NCBI GenBank assembly: GCA_949710005.1 | Contig: OX453280.1 | Span: forward strand, 21,293,207-21,357,206 | Direction of reading: 5' to 3' | Length of the DNA: 64,000 nucleotides | Source of the DNA: Ricordea florida | Taxonomy: Eukaryota; Cnidaria; Anthozoa; Corallimorpharia; Ricordeidae | In this document: positions 41,098 through 51,757 of the stretch, in pieces | How positions within the stretch are numbered: the first letter of the stretch is position 1 | Layout: the number at the start of each line of letters is the position of its first letter | Notes under the pieces: generated by a model | The model's database searches: none | Told to the model about the DNA's origin: nothing | What the model saw: the letters and a program-made list of their open reading frames with translations, nothing else | Position numbers and translations under genes: made by a program

Positions 41098-41848
41098 CGA
41101 TGGCAGTCACACTTATTACTCCTTATTTGCGTTATGGTTTAATTGCTTGGGGCCAAGCCACCAAAACCCAATTAATTAAGCTTTCAATTCTCCAAAAACG
41201 TGCCCTTCGTTTTAATTATTTCTCTGATAGACGTAATCACGCAATAGACCTTATTCGCTTGTATATTTTGTTTTCCTAATACATATCATGTGGATACTCA
41301 TGAGATTTGGTCCTCTGTTTTGTTCATTAAAAAGAGTGCAAGCAGACGTATTCATGCTTGCATGCACTCTTTTTATGGACAAGACAAAGGATCAAATCTC
41401 TTGAGTATCATCACATGATATGTATTGGGAAAACAAACTGTGCAAGCGAATAAGGTCCATTCCTTTATTCTTGAATGCTCTTATTTTACCTATAAATTTT
41501 ATGTACTGCAAATTACCAGCCGAAACAATGCATGATGCATGTAATGACTTTGACCCGTCAAATCTGAAGGACCTGTTCTTTCCCACTGCGAAAATCCATT
41601 CGTACAAAACACGAGCTTCGGTCTCTAAGAATTTTTATATCCAGAAATCAAATATTGAAATCAAGAGGAAGTCCTTTTCAAGGACTGGTGCAAAGCTGTG
41701 GAATGAGATACCAACTAAGTTAAGGGCACTCCCTAAAGCTACGTTAAAAAAGGAGATAGAAATGATTTTGTTAAATATATTGGAAAACGAAGATTCTTAT
41801 GAAAACTTAGAATCTATCATATCAAAAGTTAATTTTGACTCTTCATAG
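41098..41848 (+). mobile_element. LINE C-terminal region interrupted by a palindromic insertion
   Basis: First block TLITPYLRYGLIAWGQATKT with ILQKRALRF at 41105-41245. After the fold-back at 41247-41457 the frame resumes at 41460 with IPLFLNALILPINFMYCKLP, SYKTRASVSKNFYIQ, GAKLWNEIPTKLRALPK, ending at TAG 41846. These are typical C-terminal LINE blocks. Confidence 0.78.
41247..41457. repeat. Long fold-back inside a LINE
   Basis: Left arm from GACCTTATTCGCTTG to AAAAAGAGTGCAAGC (41247-41343) and right arm 41355-41457 are inverted with about 85-90% match by eye; the loop is about 12 bp. The arms include LINE coding sequence at their outer ends, so it may be a template-switch palindrome rather than a separate element. 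Confidence 0.75.
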
Positions 41849-42101
41849 CTTTACATCCTTTTTTCCGATCCTGTTTTGTCCCAGATACGATCTTGCTATG
41901 TGGTCTTAATGAACTAGTGCATGCGCAATATGTTTCTCTTAAATAATTATTCTTTTGCTTTTTCTGTAGTACGTTTCTTTTACCTTTGAACAGAAGTTAG
42001 CAGATTTGATTTATTTTTATTTTTCCTGGCCCGCCTCGATTGGCTTCCTCTACCTGCGGTGCCAGGTCTGTTATTACCTGTCCAAGAATATAATAAAGTT
42101 T

Positions 42102-42327
42102 CGGGGGTGAAAGCGGAATCATTTGACCTTCGATATTCATGATTCCTGCCCTTTTTTACGCTAATGATTCATGATTAATTAGCAATTTTGTTTCGATATT
42201 CATGATTCATGATTTAACTATATCTCGTGATTCATGATTCCTAAGTTTTAAACGCGAAAATTCATGATGCCTACTCAGTAATTTTACAGCCATGATTCAT
42301 GATTCATGATTCCGCTTCCACCCCCGG
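42102..42327. mobile_element. MITE with GGGGGTG(A/G)AAGCGGAATCAT ends
   Basis: Inverted ends TTTCGGGGGTGAAAGCGGAA (left) and TTCCGCTTCCACCCCCGGAA (right). The interior is built from repeated ATTCATGATTCATGATTC. It lies between two different LINE fragments. Confidence 0.72.
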
Positions 42328-42339
42328 AAAGTTGTCTTG

Positions 42340-43470
42340 TCTTGACTCTCTCTTGATTCTCTCTCTCTTGATTGGTGTATCACAAGGGTCCTGTCTCGGT
42401 ATACCCTTCAAAACAATTCCTCAACATTGAACGACATCTTCCAGATTCTCACTGCTATGCGGATGATTCACAATTGGCCTGACGAGTTTTCTAGCCAACA
42501 AGACGCTAAAATTGACATGCAAAGTTGTATCAAAGACATACGCTTATGGATGGATCACGACAAACTCCTTCTCACTGATGAAAAAACGGAATTTCGTATC
42601 ACAGGAGCCCGACAACAGTTATCTAAAGTTCACATTTCTTCGATTACAGTGGGCAACTCTGATGTAACGAGATCGTCAGTTGTGAAGATTCTCGGTGTTT
42701 TTATTGATGACAAGCTGTTGATGAACTCCCACATAAACAAACTTTGTAATACATCATTCTATTATCTTCATAACATTAAGCGATTAAGAAAACATTTATC
42801 GCGTAACTCCACGGAAACCTTAATTAATGCGTTTGTGTCGAGCCGATTGGACTATTGCAACAGCTTAATCTTATACAAAGAGTTCAGAATGCAGCTGCAA
42901 GAGTAATTAATTCTCAAGCAACCGATGTTCAGCATATCACACCAGCCTTATAACAGCTTCACTGGCTTGCATTGAATTCAAAATTCTGCTCTTTACCTTT
43001 AAATCGATTCACAGCATGGTACCTGATTACATTTGTAAATTGATCAGTCGAAAATCATCAACTAGATATTTGCATAGATCCAACCAAAGAATTATGCTTG
43101 AGATTCCTAGAATCAAGATCCTCTCAACACCTTGAGGAAGATCATTTTGTTATGCAGCCCCGAAGCTCTAGAACAATCTGCCTTGTAAAATATCTAGCCT
43201 TGACTCTCTCTCAAATTTTATGTGCCTCCTCAAAACTTATCTTTTTAAACAAGCTTTTAAATTGCAAATCTTATATATTCCAATTTGTTAAATGTTTATT
43301 GTTTATTCTGTAATTATAATTATTTATTCATTGATTTATTTTCAATCTTGACTGCTTGTAAATTTCATTCATTTTTAATCGTTTTATCAAATTGTAAAGC
43401 GCATTTGATCATGTTCGGTATGAAAAATGCGCTATATAAGTTTCAACTGTTATTGTTAAAAAATTATTAT
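42340..43470 (+). mobile_element. LINE fragment from GVxQGS and YADD to the 3' tail
   Basis: Frames switch but the order is intact: GVSQGSCLGI near 42372, CYADDSQLA near 42450, then 42475-42906 with LWMDHDKLLLTDEKTEF, VKILGVFIDDKLLMNSHINK, NAFVSSRLDYCNSLI, followed by LHWL, LFTFKSIH, RKSSTRYLHRSNQR and a LKTYLFKQAF end. The tail GAAAAATGCGCTATATAAGTT is the 3' end common to many CR1/L2-like LINEs. Confidence 0.82.
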
Positions 43471-43614
43471 CTATTATATAATATATATTATGGCGAAGCA
43501 GTCACGTGATCAATTTGTAATTTGGTCGAGATCTCAGATAAGGAACTGATAATTCTTAAGCTATTTACATATGACGACTTAATAAATTATCAAGCCGTTT
43601 TTTCCTACTTCCAG

Positions 43615-43892
43615 TGGCGCCGAACCGGGATCTGATATCGCTTCTGAATCAGAATTAGAAACTCTGGAACTCAGGCCGATCACGACGGAAACTAGACCAC
43701 GTGACGTACCACATCCCCAATTTGAAGAGGGACTAGAATGGCAAATAGTCGAATCAGCTATGCCACGTGATTTATTTGATCTGTGTAAATCTGAAACTCA
43801 ATTAGCCTCTTCTGAGGACGACGAGCAGTGGGAACGCCCCAGGACCCCTCCAAGTGAACCTGAAAACGAATGCATTGTTGTCACAGAAACTG
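43615..43892 (+). CDS. Copy 2 putative N-terminal exon: acidic, low complexity
   Basis: Acceptor TTCCAG, donor GTACGT. It reads SDIASESELETLELRPITT, FEEGLEWQIVESAMPRDLFD, ASSEDDEQWERPRTPPSEPE and ends phase 1, exactly what the exon at 45494 needs. No in-frame ATG precedes it, so it is either spliced from upstream or starts at the internal Met near 43762. Its first bases (TGGCGCCGAACCGGGAT) resemble a retroelement primer-binding site, so part of it could instead be LTR-element leader. Confidence 0.55.
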
Positions 43893-44161
43893 GTACGTAG
43901 TACATCATCACGTGCCGCCGTATACACCTTATTTTGAAATGGCCGCCATTTAAATATTCTTTTTGTTTTTATTCAAGTTATCTCTTTATGCCTCGTTCTT
44001 AAGCTAAAATTGAAAAGAATATTTTACCTTGAACGAGGCATCAAGGTCTTAATAGTAGGGAAACCGACTATAGGTTTACCCTCGAGTTTCATCGCAAATC
44101 GCAGTCACGTGCAATGGGGAATACCGCAGACACGTAATACGGGCGCAAACTTCTTTCTACG

Positions 44162-44611
44162 ATGTCGAAGTCGATGGCGAATATGTTGAAAACAAATGGT
44201 GTCATCTTTTCTACGCTCAAACATACAGACCCACAAACCGTTCGCGGTAGACCCACTCTAAAAGATGGCGTGTGTAATGAGCGTATATTTCGAAACGGGT
44301 CGTTCCGCGAACTGAAAATAGCAAAAGAATCAAATGACTTAGCGAATGTCTCACTAGAATCAAACCAGAAATCAAACGAGTTACCAGTGAACAGAAAATG
44401 TGGACAGAGTGACAGAAGAGAATTTGCTGATAAAGACAAGGTGCCTCGCGATGAAACTCGAGGAAACGACAACAAAGATGTCACGTTGGAAACCAGGACC
44501 TTGGTACCCTTAGCATTTCTTTTTTGGACCACTCCGCACCATAAGTGGTCAACACTCATAACAACACGTCTACCTGTTGTCCGACTTACGATCTTAGATC
44601 GTCTTGTTTAA
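44162..44611 (+). CDS. Unassigned 149-codon open frame
   Basis: Starts MSKSMANMLKTNGVIFS and continues with a hydrophilic stretch (KESNDLANVSLESNQ, SDRREFADKDKVPRDETRG). I recognise no domain. It lies in the first visible intron of copy 2. The opposite strand is also open over nearly the same length, so coding strand and reality are uncertain. Confidence 0.25.
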   Translation: MSKSMANMLKTNGVIFSTLKHTDPQTVRGRPTLKDGVCNERIFRNGSFRELKIAKESNDLANVSLESNQKSNELPVNRKCGQSDRREFADKDKVPRDETRGNDNKDVTLETRTLVPLAFLFWTTPHHKWSTLITTRLPVVRLTILDRLV

Positions 44612-44959
44612 ATAAAAACAAAAGAATATATAAAAGTTGGCCATTTTGGAACAAGGCATATGACTTGTAATCCGTCCTTTGGCGCTCTGTTCGTCTCCAT
44701 ATTGTAGGCTAGCTTTCAGTATAAGGCCGTAATAAGCGTGCTGTTTGGGTCCTGTTTCATTGGACAAAGATAAAAGCTATCACAGGCGCATTGTCCGAAG
44801 CAACACAGTTACAACATGTATAATTAAGAAAATGTATCCCAATGGATTTGCTTTACTGTAGTATTGTTACAACTATTGGCTTTACTATTCTGGAAAGTTA
44901 GGACACTATTGCACTTTAGTGTTAATTTTATTGAGAACTATCCAGTCAGGTTTTCCGAT

Positions 44960-45085
44960 CTGTGGTTAATCTGTGGCCAATACCATGTATCCACTCTCTA
45001 TATATAAAATGCTACTGAACTACACTGTACTGTGTTATGCCTCAAGCGCTGTACAGTGGGAACGTGGTTCTAACCTGTTCGTCTT
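44960..45085 (+). repeat. Single diverged unit of the 105-bp repeat family
   Basis: Contains AATGCTACTGAAC, ACACTGTACTGTG, GTGGTTCTAACCTGTTCGTC in the order of the intronic arrays. Confidence 0.6.
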
Positions 45086-45427
45086 TGGATAAAAATGTAC
45101 TCGTGGTCAATTAGGTAATGTTGGTATGGTTTATTTTGCCTTTCGTTTTGTGAGTGAAGGAATGTAGTGTCAACACGATGCGTCATTGAGCGGTCGCTCA
45201 AATTTTCCTGATGATGTCCATTACTGGTTCGGAACTAATAACTTGTATTCGGAAGGTCGTAAGTTGAACGCCTGTTGACGGAACTTGCTCTTCACGAGTT
45301 TATCTGTAACTGAGTTCTGAAAAATGCATATTTTTATAAATTTTTCAGGCTCAAAAATTTAATATTAATGCTATACCTCATTTAAAATACTGAGATTATG
45401 CCTACCAATTGGAATATGTCTTATCAT

Positions 45428-45476
45428 TTGTTTTTTTTTTTTTTTTCGCTCTTTCTCTCTCTCTCTCTCTCTCTCT
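45428..45476. repeat. Poly-T and (CT)n tract upstream of an exon
   Basis: A T-run followed by CTCTCTCTCTCT just upstream of the acceptor at 45493; it acts as an unusually long polypyrimidine tract. Confidence 0.85.
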
Positions 45477-45493
45477 ACGTACCCAAGTTTCAG

Positions 45494-45544
45494 TGTACGT
45501 ACGGCCAGGAGCTGATGCAGCAGGGGAAGAGGCTGAAAAACTCG
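45494..45544 (+). CDS. Copy 2 51-nt exon
   Basis: Acceptor TTTCAG after the CT tract, donor GTTAGT. It completes a Val codon and reads YVRPGADAAGEEAEKL, ending with one base of the Ala codon finished at 46514. Small, but both phases fit its neighbours. Confidence 0.65.
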
Positions 45545-45739
45545 GTTAGTCGTTGCTTTTTTAATTCTTAATAATTATCCATTTAAATACCTGTTTTATC
45601 TATTTTAATGAGAAGTGAGTTAGGTGACTTCGCCCTACACCACGACTTTAAATTCCATCTGCATTCCTTAAAGTTTGTGTTTGTGTTTATTTGTTTCTTT
45701 GCTTGCTTTTTTGTCTTATCGTCCAACTACTGGCGCAAG

Positions 45740-46110
45740 ACCATGCTATGAGTGGTACAATATATACTTAATGCATGGTCCCGAAGGAAACAGTTAGTTT
45801 TGTTTTCCCGAGAGTCCTGATGTTTCCCGAGACGAAGTCGAGGGAAACATCAGGAATGTAGGGGAACCAAAATTGACTGGTTTCCCGAGGGATCATACAT
45901 TATATTCTTCGTTATTTATTTAGACTTTCCCTTAAAAAGTTGTATAGCAAAACCAAACAAACAAACATGGCACAACTGGCGCGCGGGCAAGAACTGCCCG
46001 ATTGTATCCCGATCGGGATACATTTGAATTTGATCAGGGGCACGTGACCAAGAATCAACCAATCACAGGGCTCGTTTTGTTGAGTGAAAGTCAAGGTATA
46101 TAACAATGCA
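45740..46110. repeat. Dispersed repeat, sister of 21540-21910
   Basis: GGTCCCGAAGGAAACAGTTAG, an inverted TTTCCCGAG pair, AAACAAACAAACA and CACGTGACCAAGAATCAACC are shared with 21540-21910. It ends just left of where the copy 2 match to window position 1 begins (about 46136). Confidence 0.7.
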
Positions 46111-46513
46111 CATAGTTCTAGCCTCTTCCTTATTTATTGCTTCAGTAGATTTAGCAGTTTTGAGAACAGTGAACTGAATTTTCACTGAGATTTAATTCCT
46201 ACAGCCACTGATTATGTCCCAAAAAATTAAGACAAAGCCTGAGATGTCATTCAGTATGGTGGTAATTTAATTCTTTACCCAGGTTAAAACATTACCATTA
46301 CAATCTGGTCAACAGATTTTCATCTCGCACCCTCAAACGACACCTTCTTAGAATCTATTTACCATCATCAAACCCCTCCCCGTCCCCCCTCCCCCAGCCC
46401 AACCAAGCCCAGAATAGACCGACACGTCATTTAGTTGGTTGTAACGTCCAATCTCCTAATCAAGTTCTCAAGTTCCTAAGTTAAGTTCCATTGACGTTTG
46501 AATTTAGCCTTAG

Positions 46514-46632
46514 CCGTTGAGAAGAAAATTGACAACGCTTTGAAAGAGGCAGACTTTGACTGCATTGAACAAGAAGTGACCGTCAAGAATCTCACCAGCT
46601 GCAAGACTAACGCCTTGCTTAAATCGTTTCAG
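46514..46632 (+). CDS. Copy 2 exon: TRPC-type linker start
   Basis: 119 nt, acceptor CTTAG, donor GTAGGT. VEKKIDNALKEAD to LLKSFQ; counterpart of 387-505. Confidence 0.75.
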
Positions 46633-47503
46633 GTAGGTTGAAGCAAGCTGTAAACCTTTACCTTGTTCTTGATAATAGTGCCCAGTATCCTAGGACAAGC
46701 AAGCCTCGGGATGCAAGTTTTGATGGCATTATTTTACAACGATGCTTGGAGTGATCGTTTTTTGTGCCCCTACGACATCTTCTGATGATTCAACGTAGAT
46801 CCCAACGGCCCCTGCCCACACGTGCGTCAAAATAGAACTGGTTTGCGCGCCCAATACTCCTGGCCAAAGCCCATCGTTGATTTTTTTAGGGGGACGGGGG
46901 GTTGGGAACTACAGTTAAACCTGGCATGGCTTAAAATGACAACGTCAACGTGTAGTTAGGGTATGTCTTTCCCGCCATTTTCCATCATTTTGATATTGAT
47001 CATGTGGGAACCTTGAGCTCATCTGCTAGCTGTACCATGCTGATGAGGCTTAACAAAGCCGAAACAGCTGGCTTTTGTGCCCTATTTTTTTTTTGGGTAC
47101 AGGGTCTTATCCCTTCTACCACTGTCGCCTTACTGGGCAAATATGTGGCCTGTTTGTGGCTTTAACATGCCCTTACTCCACTTTGACGTCATAATACAGA
47201 ATCAACATGGCCTCTTGATAATCGGGAGGGGGGATTGTGAAATGACATTATATATTTTTGGATATCGCAGAATCGAACAATTAACTAAATGTTAACTACT
47301 CAGCTCGTTTAGTTTATTTCTATTCTGGGTAGTTTTTTTTTGCCTATTTTAGTTAATTTATTTTATGCTGTAATTATTTTTAATTCTATTTATTTTGGCA
47401 AAATAGAATGGTTGGTTGTTGAACACTTTATATTGCGGGAAAGCCCGCACTGTTCTGGGAGACTCTACGTTGCACTCTTACTGTCAATATTCTTTGTCTT
47501 CAG

Positions 47504-47698
47504 GTAAAGAAAAAACTCGCAGACTTGATAGATGCCGGAAGTCCTGAGAAAGACGATTTTGAGTCTTTGGCCAATTCACTGGACGAGTTTACATGTGCGC
47601 TGATGAATCCTCTGAAATCGGATGCCGACACACGGAATACGTTTGAGCGATGTTTTGACAAGGTTATAGATACCGCCATCGAAACGGAACAGAAAAAG
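47504..47698 (+). CDS. Copy 2 exon: linker helices
   Basis: 195 nt, acceptor TTCAG, donor GTAATT. Counterpart of 1375-1569 with Glu to Asp at SPEKDDF. Confidence 0.78.
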
Positions 47699-47934
47699 GT
47701 AATTGAGAAACACTTTTATTATATAAAATTTAGTGTGTGGATATTATTTATATTCACAACATGTGTGATATGATTTTTGACCAATCAGGTCACAGTATTT
47801 TCGCTCGCTGTCAAGCACTTTTGCGTTTCCATCGTTAAGTGTTTTAGAAATTTTTTTGTTGATTTTTGTACGCGACTCGAAGTTAAGTTTATTCTTAAAT
47901 TGAGCCAAGTAGCTTGGTCGAGATCTCACCTAGA

Positions 47935-48270
47935 TGAAGATTTGATCCAATCCTTAGAAGTACAGGAAATCCGCGAAAACAATGAGGAACGTTTCGTACG
48001 ACGGCGAGTTATCAAAGATTTTATTCAGACAGCAATTCCTGGCTCGCTTTCTTCAAAATCTCCACAAACTTTCATCGCAAGTTCTGAACCACCTCCAGCC
48101 AAATATTCTGTCAACTTTGACGTCAGAAAAAATATTGCTTTGACTATGAACCAACAAGTTTGAGAGGTTTTCTTTCAAGCATCCAAAGTTATCTAAACAG
48201 AACTACGGCTGTGGCAATTGGCACTTACGCTGTCCCAAAGAACAACAAGCGCCACCCTAAAAGTAAATAA
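47935..48270 (+). mobile_element. Crypton-like remnant, frameshifted copy
   Basis: Counterpart of 1809-2138. One A is missing in the A-run near 48127, so the YEPTSLRGFL part is out of frame. Confidence 0.35.
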
Positions 48271-48336
48271 AATATCTAAAAGCGTTGGGATTGGAAAATA
48301 GTAAGCCAGGACGTTAGATGGCCTAATAGGTGAGGA

Positions 48337-48720
48337 TACGTCAGGTTATGTCTTAACGGACTCTACGAACAAATTAAATGTCCCTTTACCAAGAACCAAC
48401 TACCTAAAAAGGAGCTTTAGCCATAGAGGTGCAACTCTCTGGAACAGTCTGCCCTGCAATCTTAGGCAAGAGAAATCTCTAAATTGTTTTAAGCAATTGT
48501 TAAACTTTCATTTTAGTTAATAAAGCTAGATACACGGCATTCATGGAAAACAGGTATAGTTTAGTGTAATTTTGAGTAGTATTTTAAAGAGACTTTTTAG
48601 ATATGTATTTACTATTGTTAAATATTCTTATGTAGTTTTATACTTTATATGTAACAAAAAAAAAAAAAACCTGATGAATTTTTATCGTGTTAAAATAAAG
48701 ATTTGAGATTTGAGATTTGA
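48337..48720 (+). mobile_element. 5'-truncated LINE tail inserted after the gene duplication
   Basis: Absent from copy 1, where GGTGAGGAAATTGGG is continuous. The insert reads TSGYVLTDSTNKLNVPLPRT, LKRSFSHRGATLWNSLP and ends with a stop, an A-run and a terminal (GATTTGA)n repeat (GATTTGAGATTTGAGATTTG), the hallmark 3' tail of an L2-like LINE. Confidence 0.85.
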
Positions 48721-49328
48721 AATTGGGAAACTGTGTCTTTCCAAGTGTAAAGTTGCCTCAGAATACTTCTCCTGGTAAACGCGAAAGCACTTTAAGTTTG
48801 AAAGTAGTAGGTCATTGAAGCGTGTTAACAGACTTAAGGGTAGTTGAAAGCAGCTGACGAAAGCTAGGTGGAGTAAGCTTCATAGATTGAAAGTATGTTT
48901 TTTAGTAACAGTAGCCTAATTAATTATATACCTTTATATTTTAAGTTTTTGCTGGGGTCTTACTTGTTCATACATGTTTTATTAACATAGATTTTACTTC
49001 TGGCCTTTTTGCCTGACTTTGTCTTTCTTTGAAATACTTCAGCCTGGTTTACGGTTGATACACACAAACAACTGATCCTTACTGTAAGCGTATGCAATCA
49101 ATTCTAAACCTTGGGTTATAAAATAAGTATAAGCATCTTTTGTTGTATTGTGAGGACTTTGCATAATACACATGAAACATAATACTTGCTACAGTGTTTA
49201 CGTCCATTTATTCACCACCGCACGTAATTTGAGCTTTACTCGCCATCGTGACTGTACATGGCTGAAGCCACAGAAGTGTTACGAGGAGGGTCAGTGAATG
49301 AGAATGTTTTTTTTTTCTGATTTTACAG

Positions 49329-49539
49329 TTCCTTTCTCATTCCGTGATATTCAACTTACTCCAGAGGACGTGGTATGGGTCTTTTCTGTCCTCAAGCAGC
49401 AGCCCTTGGGAAACCCCACATCACTGGGGATTTGTTGTGTTCAAATTGTGGACCTTGTTTGATGTTGTTCTTTATCCCATCCTTTTTCCCTTGCTCTACA
49501 TCGTTCGCGTGATTCAAGCGCGCGCACGCAAACGCAGAG
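49329..49539 (+). CDS. Copy 2 exon: pre-S1 elbow
   Basis: 211 nt, acceptor TTTACAG, donor GTAAGC. Counterpart of 2813-3023, with one Leu to Phe change (FVVFKLW). Confidence 0.82.
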
Positions 49540-49629
49540 GTAAGCCGGTAGGGTTAAGACTAGTTCATTTTGTAGTCACAAGTTAACTTAATGCAGTCAA
49601 GGCTTTGTGGGACTCTATAAATAAATACT

Positions 49630-49920
49630 ATTAGTAAAAATCTTCTTGTAGACTAATGCAAATGCCGCAATCTGATTGGCTGAGCTACTGCAGACTATCA
49701 GCCATTAGACAGCACTTGGTTTAAGATCGTTTTCAAAATGGCGACGTATTGAGTATTTTGGTGTTTTTTTTCACCGACACATGATTTGTTTATTATGATT
49801 TTTACTAAAACAATTAGATTATTTCGTCTCGATTTCTATGAGGTGATAGTTGATTCAGCCTTCGGCCTCATCAACTATCACCCCATAGAAATCTCGCTCA
49901 TAATCTAATTGTTAAATATA
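49630..49920. mobile_element. Fold-back MITE, copy 2 counterpart of 3115-3412
   Basis: Same position and structure as in copy 1, with small differences (TTAGATTATTTCGTC arm). Confidence 0.6.
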
Positions 49921-50031
49921 AATAAATGAATGAATAGATAAACGATGGAGGGAGAGAAAACAAAGTAAATGAAGTAACTAAACCCCCGTATAACCGTATT
50001 AAAATGATAGGAGCCCATCACGCGATTGCAA

Positions 50032-50286
50032 TAAAGGCATCGCCCGTTAACATCAAAAACGGGGAAAATTTACAAGAAACTTTGAAAAAGCATTGACCAT
50101 TTTAAGAGAATGTCTGACGCTAAACAACAGATTTGTGGCGAGTTGCTATAATAATCTTTGAACAGGTATAGAGCAAATTATGTGAATTTAAAGCGAAATG
50201 TTAAACATTAGTAGATATTTTATTGCTTAGATACTCCAACGTGATTGGATAATTTGTATGAAAATTTGTTTTGGTTGCCTTGGTTC
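50032..50286. other. About 250-bp insertion specific to copy 2
   Basis: Copy 1 reads ATTGCAATAAAATTCGAGAAG continuously at 3509; copy 2 has about 250 bp between AATAAA and TTCGAGAAG. I do not recognise the inserted sequence. Confidence 0.6.
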
Positions 50287-50354
50287 GAGAAGTCGCACTT
50301 GCGGCAATTAAAATGTGTCAGCTCTTTCATCAGTGGATGGAGTTTGACAATTCC

Positions 50355-50640
50355 ATCGAAAGCTACTGAACTGTATTGTATTGTGGTGCTATTTGTTTTC
50401 CTATGCAGTGTGGTTCTATCATTTTTATCTGTGAATCAAACCATGTAGTGTGACGACTCTTTGTAAAGCTACTGAACAGTACTGTACTTTAGTACTGTTT
50501 GTTTTACTGTACAGTGTGGTTCTAACTTTTTCATCTGTGGATCAAACCATGCAGTTTGACCATTATTTGTACAGCTGCTGAACAGTACTGTACTGTGGTA
50601 CTGTTTGTTTTACTATACTGTGTTGATGTAACTTGTAGTG
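50355..50640 (+). repeat. 105-bp tandem repeat, three units (copy 2 intron)
   Basis: Same units as 3590-4080 but two fewer; the retained units match the first, second and last of copy 1. Confidence 0.85.
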
Positions 50641-50700
50641 CGGACATACAATGTAAATTTGCAAGAAGCATTGTTATTTGCATACTTTGTTTCTCTGCAG

Positions 50701-51005
50701 GAACTGAGATAGGGTTTGTGGTGGCGTTGTCTACAGAAACCTCCAATGAAGCTTTTGCTCTAGTCAAGAACACAATTAGTTACGTCATCCACAAGTATGG
50801 CTACGAAACAGCAAACTACTGTGCCATACAGCGAGATACAGAGAAGGGTATCAACTTTGATGTTCATTTTAATGACGTGACATCGATTCTGGCGAAAGTA
50901 GAGTCGATGGAAAAGGCTGAACGCAATGATCCTGTACTTCACGAAGATCTGGAACAGGCCCTGAAATCGTTTATGTGCTCCAAAGCTGGTCCGCGGATGA
51001 AAAAG
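50701..51005 (+). CDS. Copy 2 exon: N-terminal half of vWA
   Basis: 305 nt, acceptor CTGCAG, donor GTCAGT. TEIGFVVALSTETS; the same ALSTE loop as copy 1. Confidence 0.82.
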
Positions 51006-51383
51006 GTCAGTGTCCTTTAACTTCAAAGTTTCTTGTCCATATGCGTGTTGCACGATAGACACGTACCTTTCAAGAAATCGCGAAATTGAAGTCCGTGAAA
51101 AAAAGCTCTCGAGAAAATTTAATCCCGCGAAATTTAATGACCTGCGATATGACTCTTCAATCAATTTTAACCGGGACCCATTTGAAGAAAATGACAATTA
51201 ATGTCCCTATAGCTTTGAGTGCAGTGCGCCATTTTCTAAACGAGCCGTAATCTGGGTTCGATCGCAAAGGCTCGTTTCGAGGGTAGCGAAAATATGGCGA
51301 ATAGCCACAAGCCACCCGCGAAACACGCTATCAAGGTTATTTTGACTCAAGAAGATATACCTGGAACTCTAAGTACTCTAGGT

Positions 51384-51757
51384 GAGGCCCCATTAGGGGG
51401 GCTCTAAATATCCCGTATCCCATTAATTCCTGTAGTTTGTATCCCTATAATTCAAGTTAATTCTGATGACGCCACTGCATGCGATAAGTCCGATTACCAA
51501 ATAATGTAAAACACATTTTTCGGTGTGGTTTCTGGGAAAAAAATATGTCAATATTTCATGGGAAATACATTAATTCGCATTTTCAAGTACTTTTTTTACT
51601 TTTCGCGTTTTTCATATTGATCAATTAACCTGTTTTATTCTGTCAAAAAAGAAAACTTTGACGTTCGATATCCCACCATCTCATTTCTAAATATCCCGTA
51701 TCCCTATAATTTTTTTCGCAAATATCCCGTATCTCCTTATATCCCTAATGGGGCCTC
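51384..51757. mobile_element. 374-bp MITE with CTAGGT duplication (copy 2)
   Basis: Same insertion as 4830-5202, with CTAGGT at 51378-51383 and 51758-51763. Confidence 0.75.

Noticed and set aside
44089..44559. Minus-strand 156-codon frame
   Set aside because: It overlaps the plus-strand frame over nearly its full length and is Ser/Phe-rich, as expected for an antisense shadow; neither strand has a domain.
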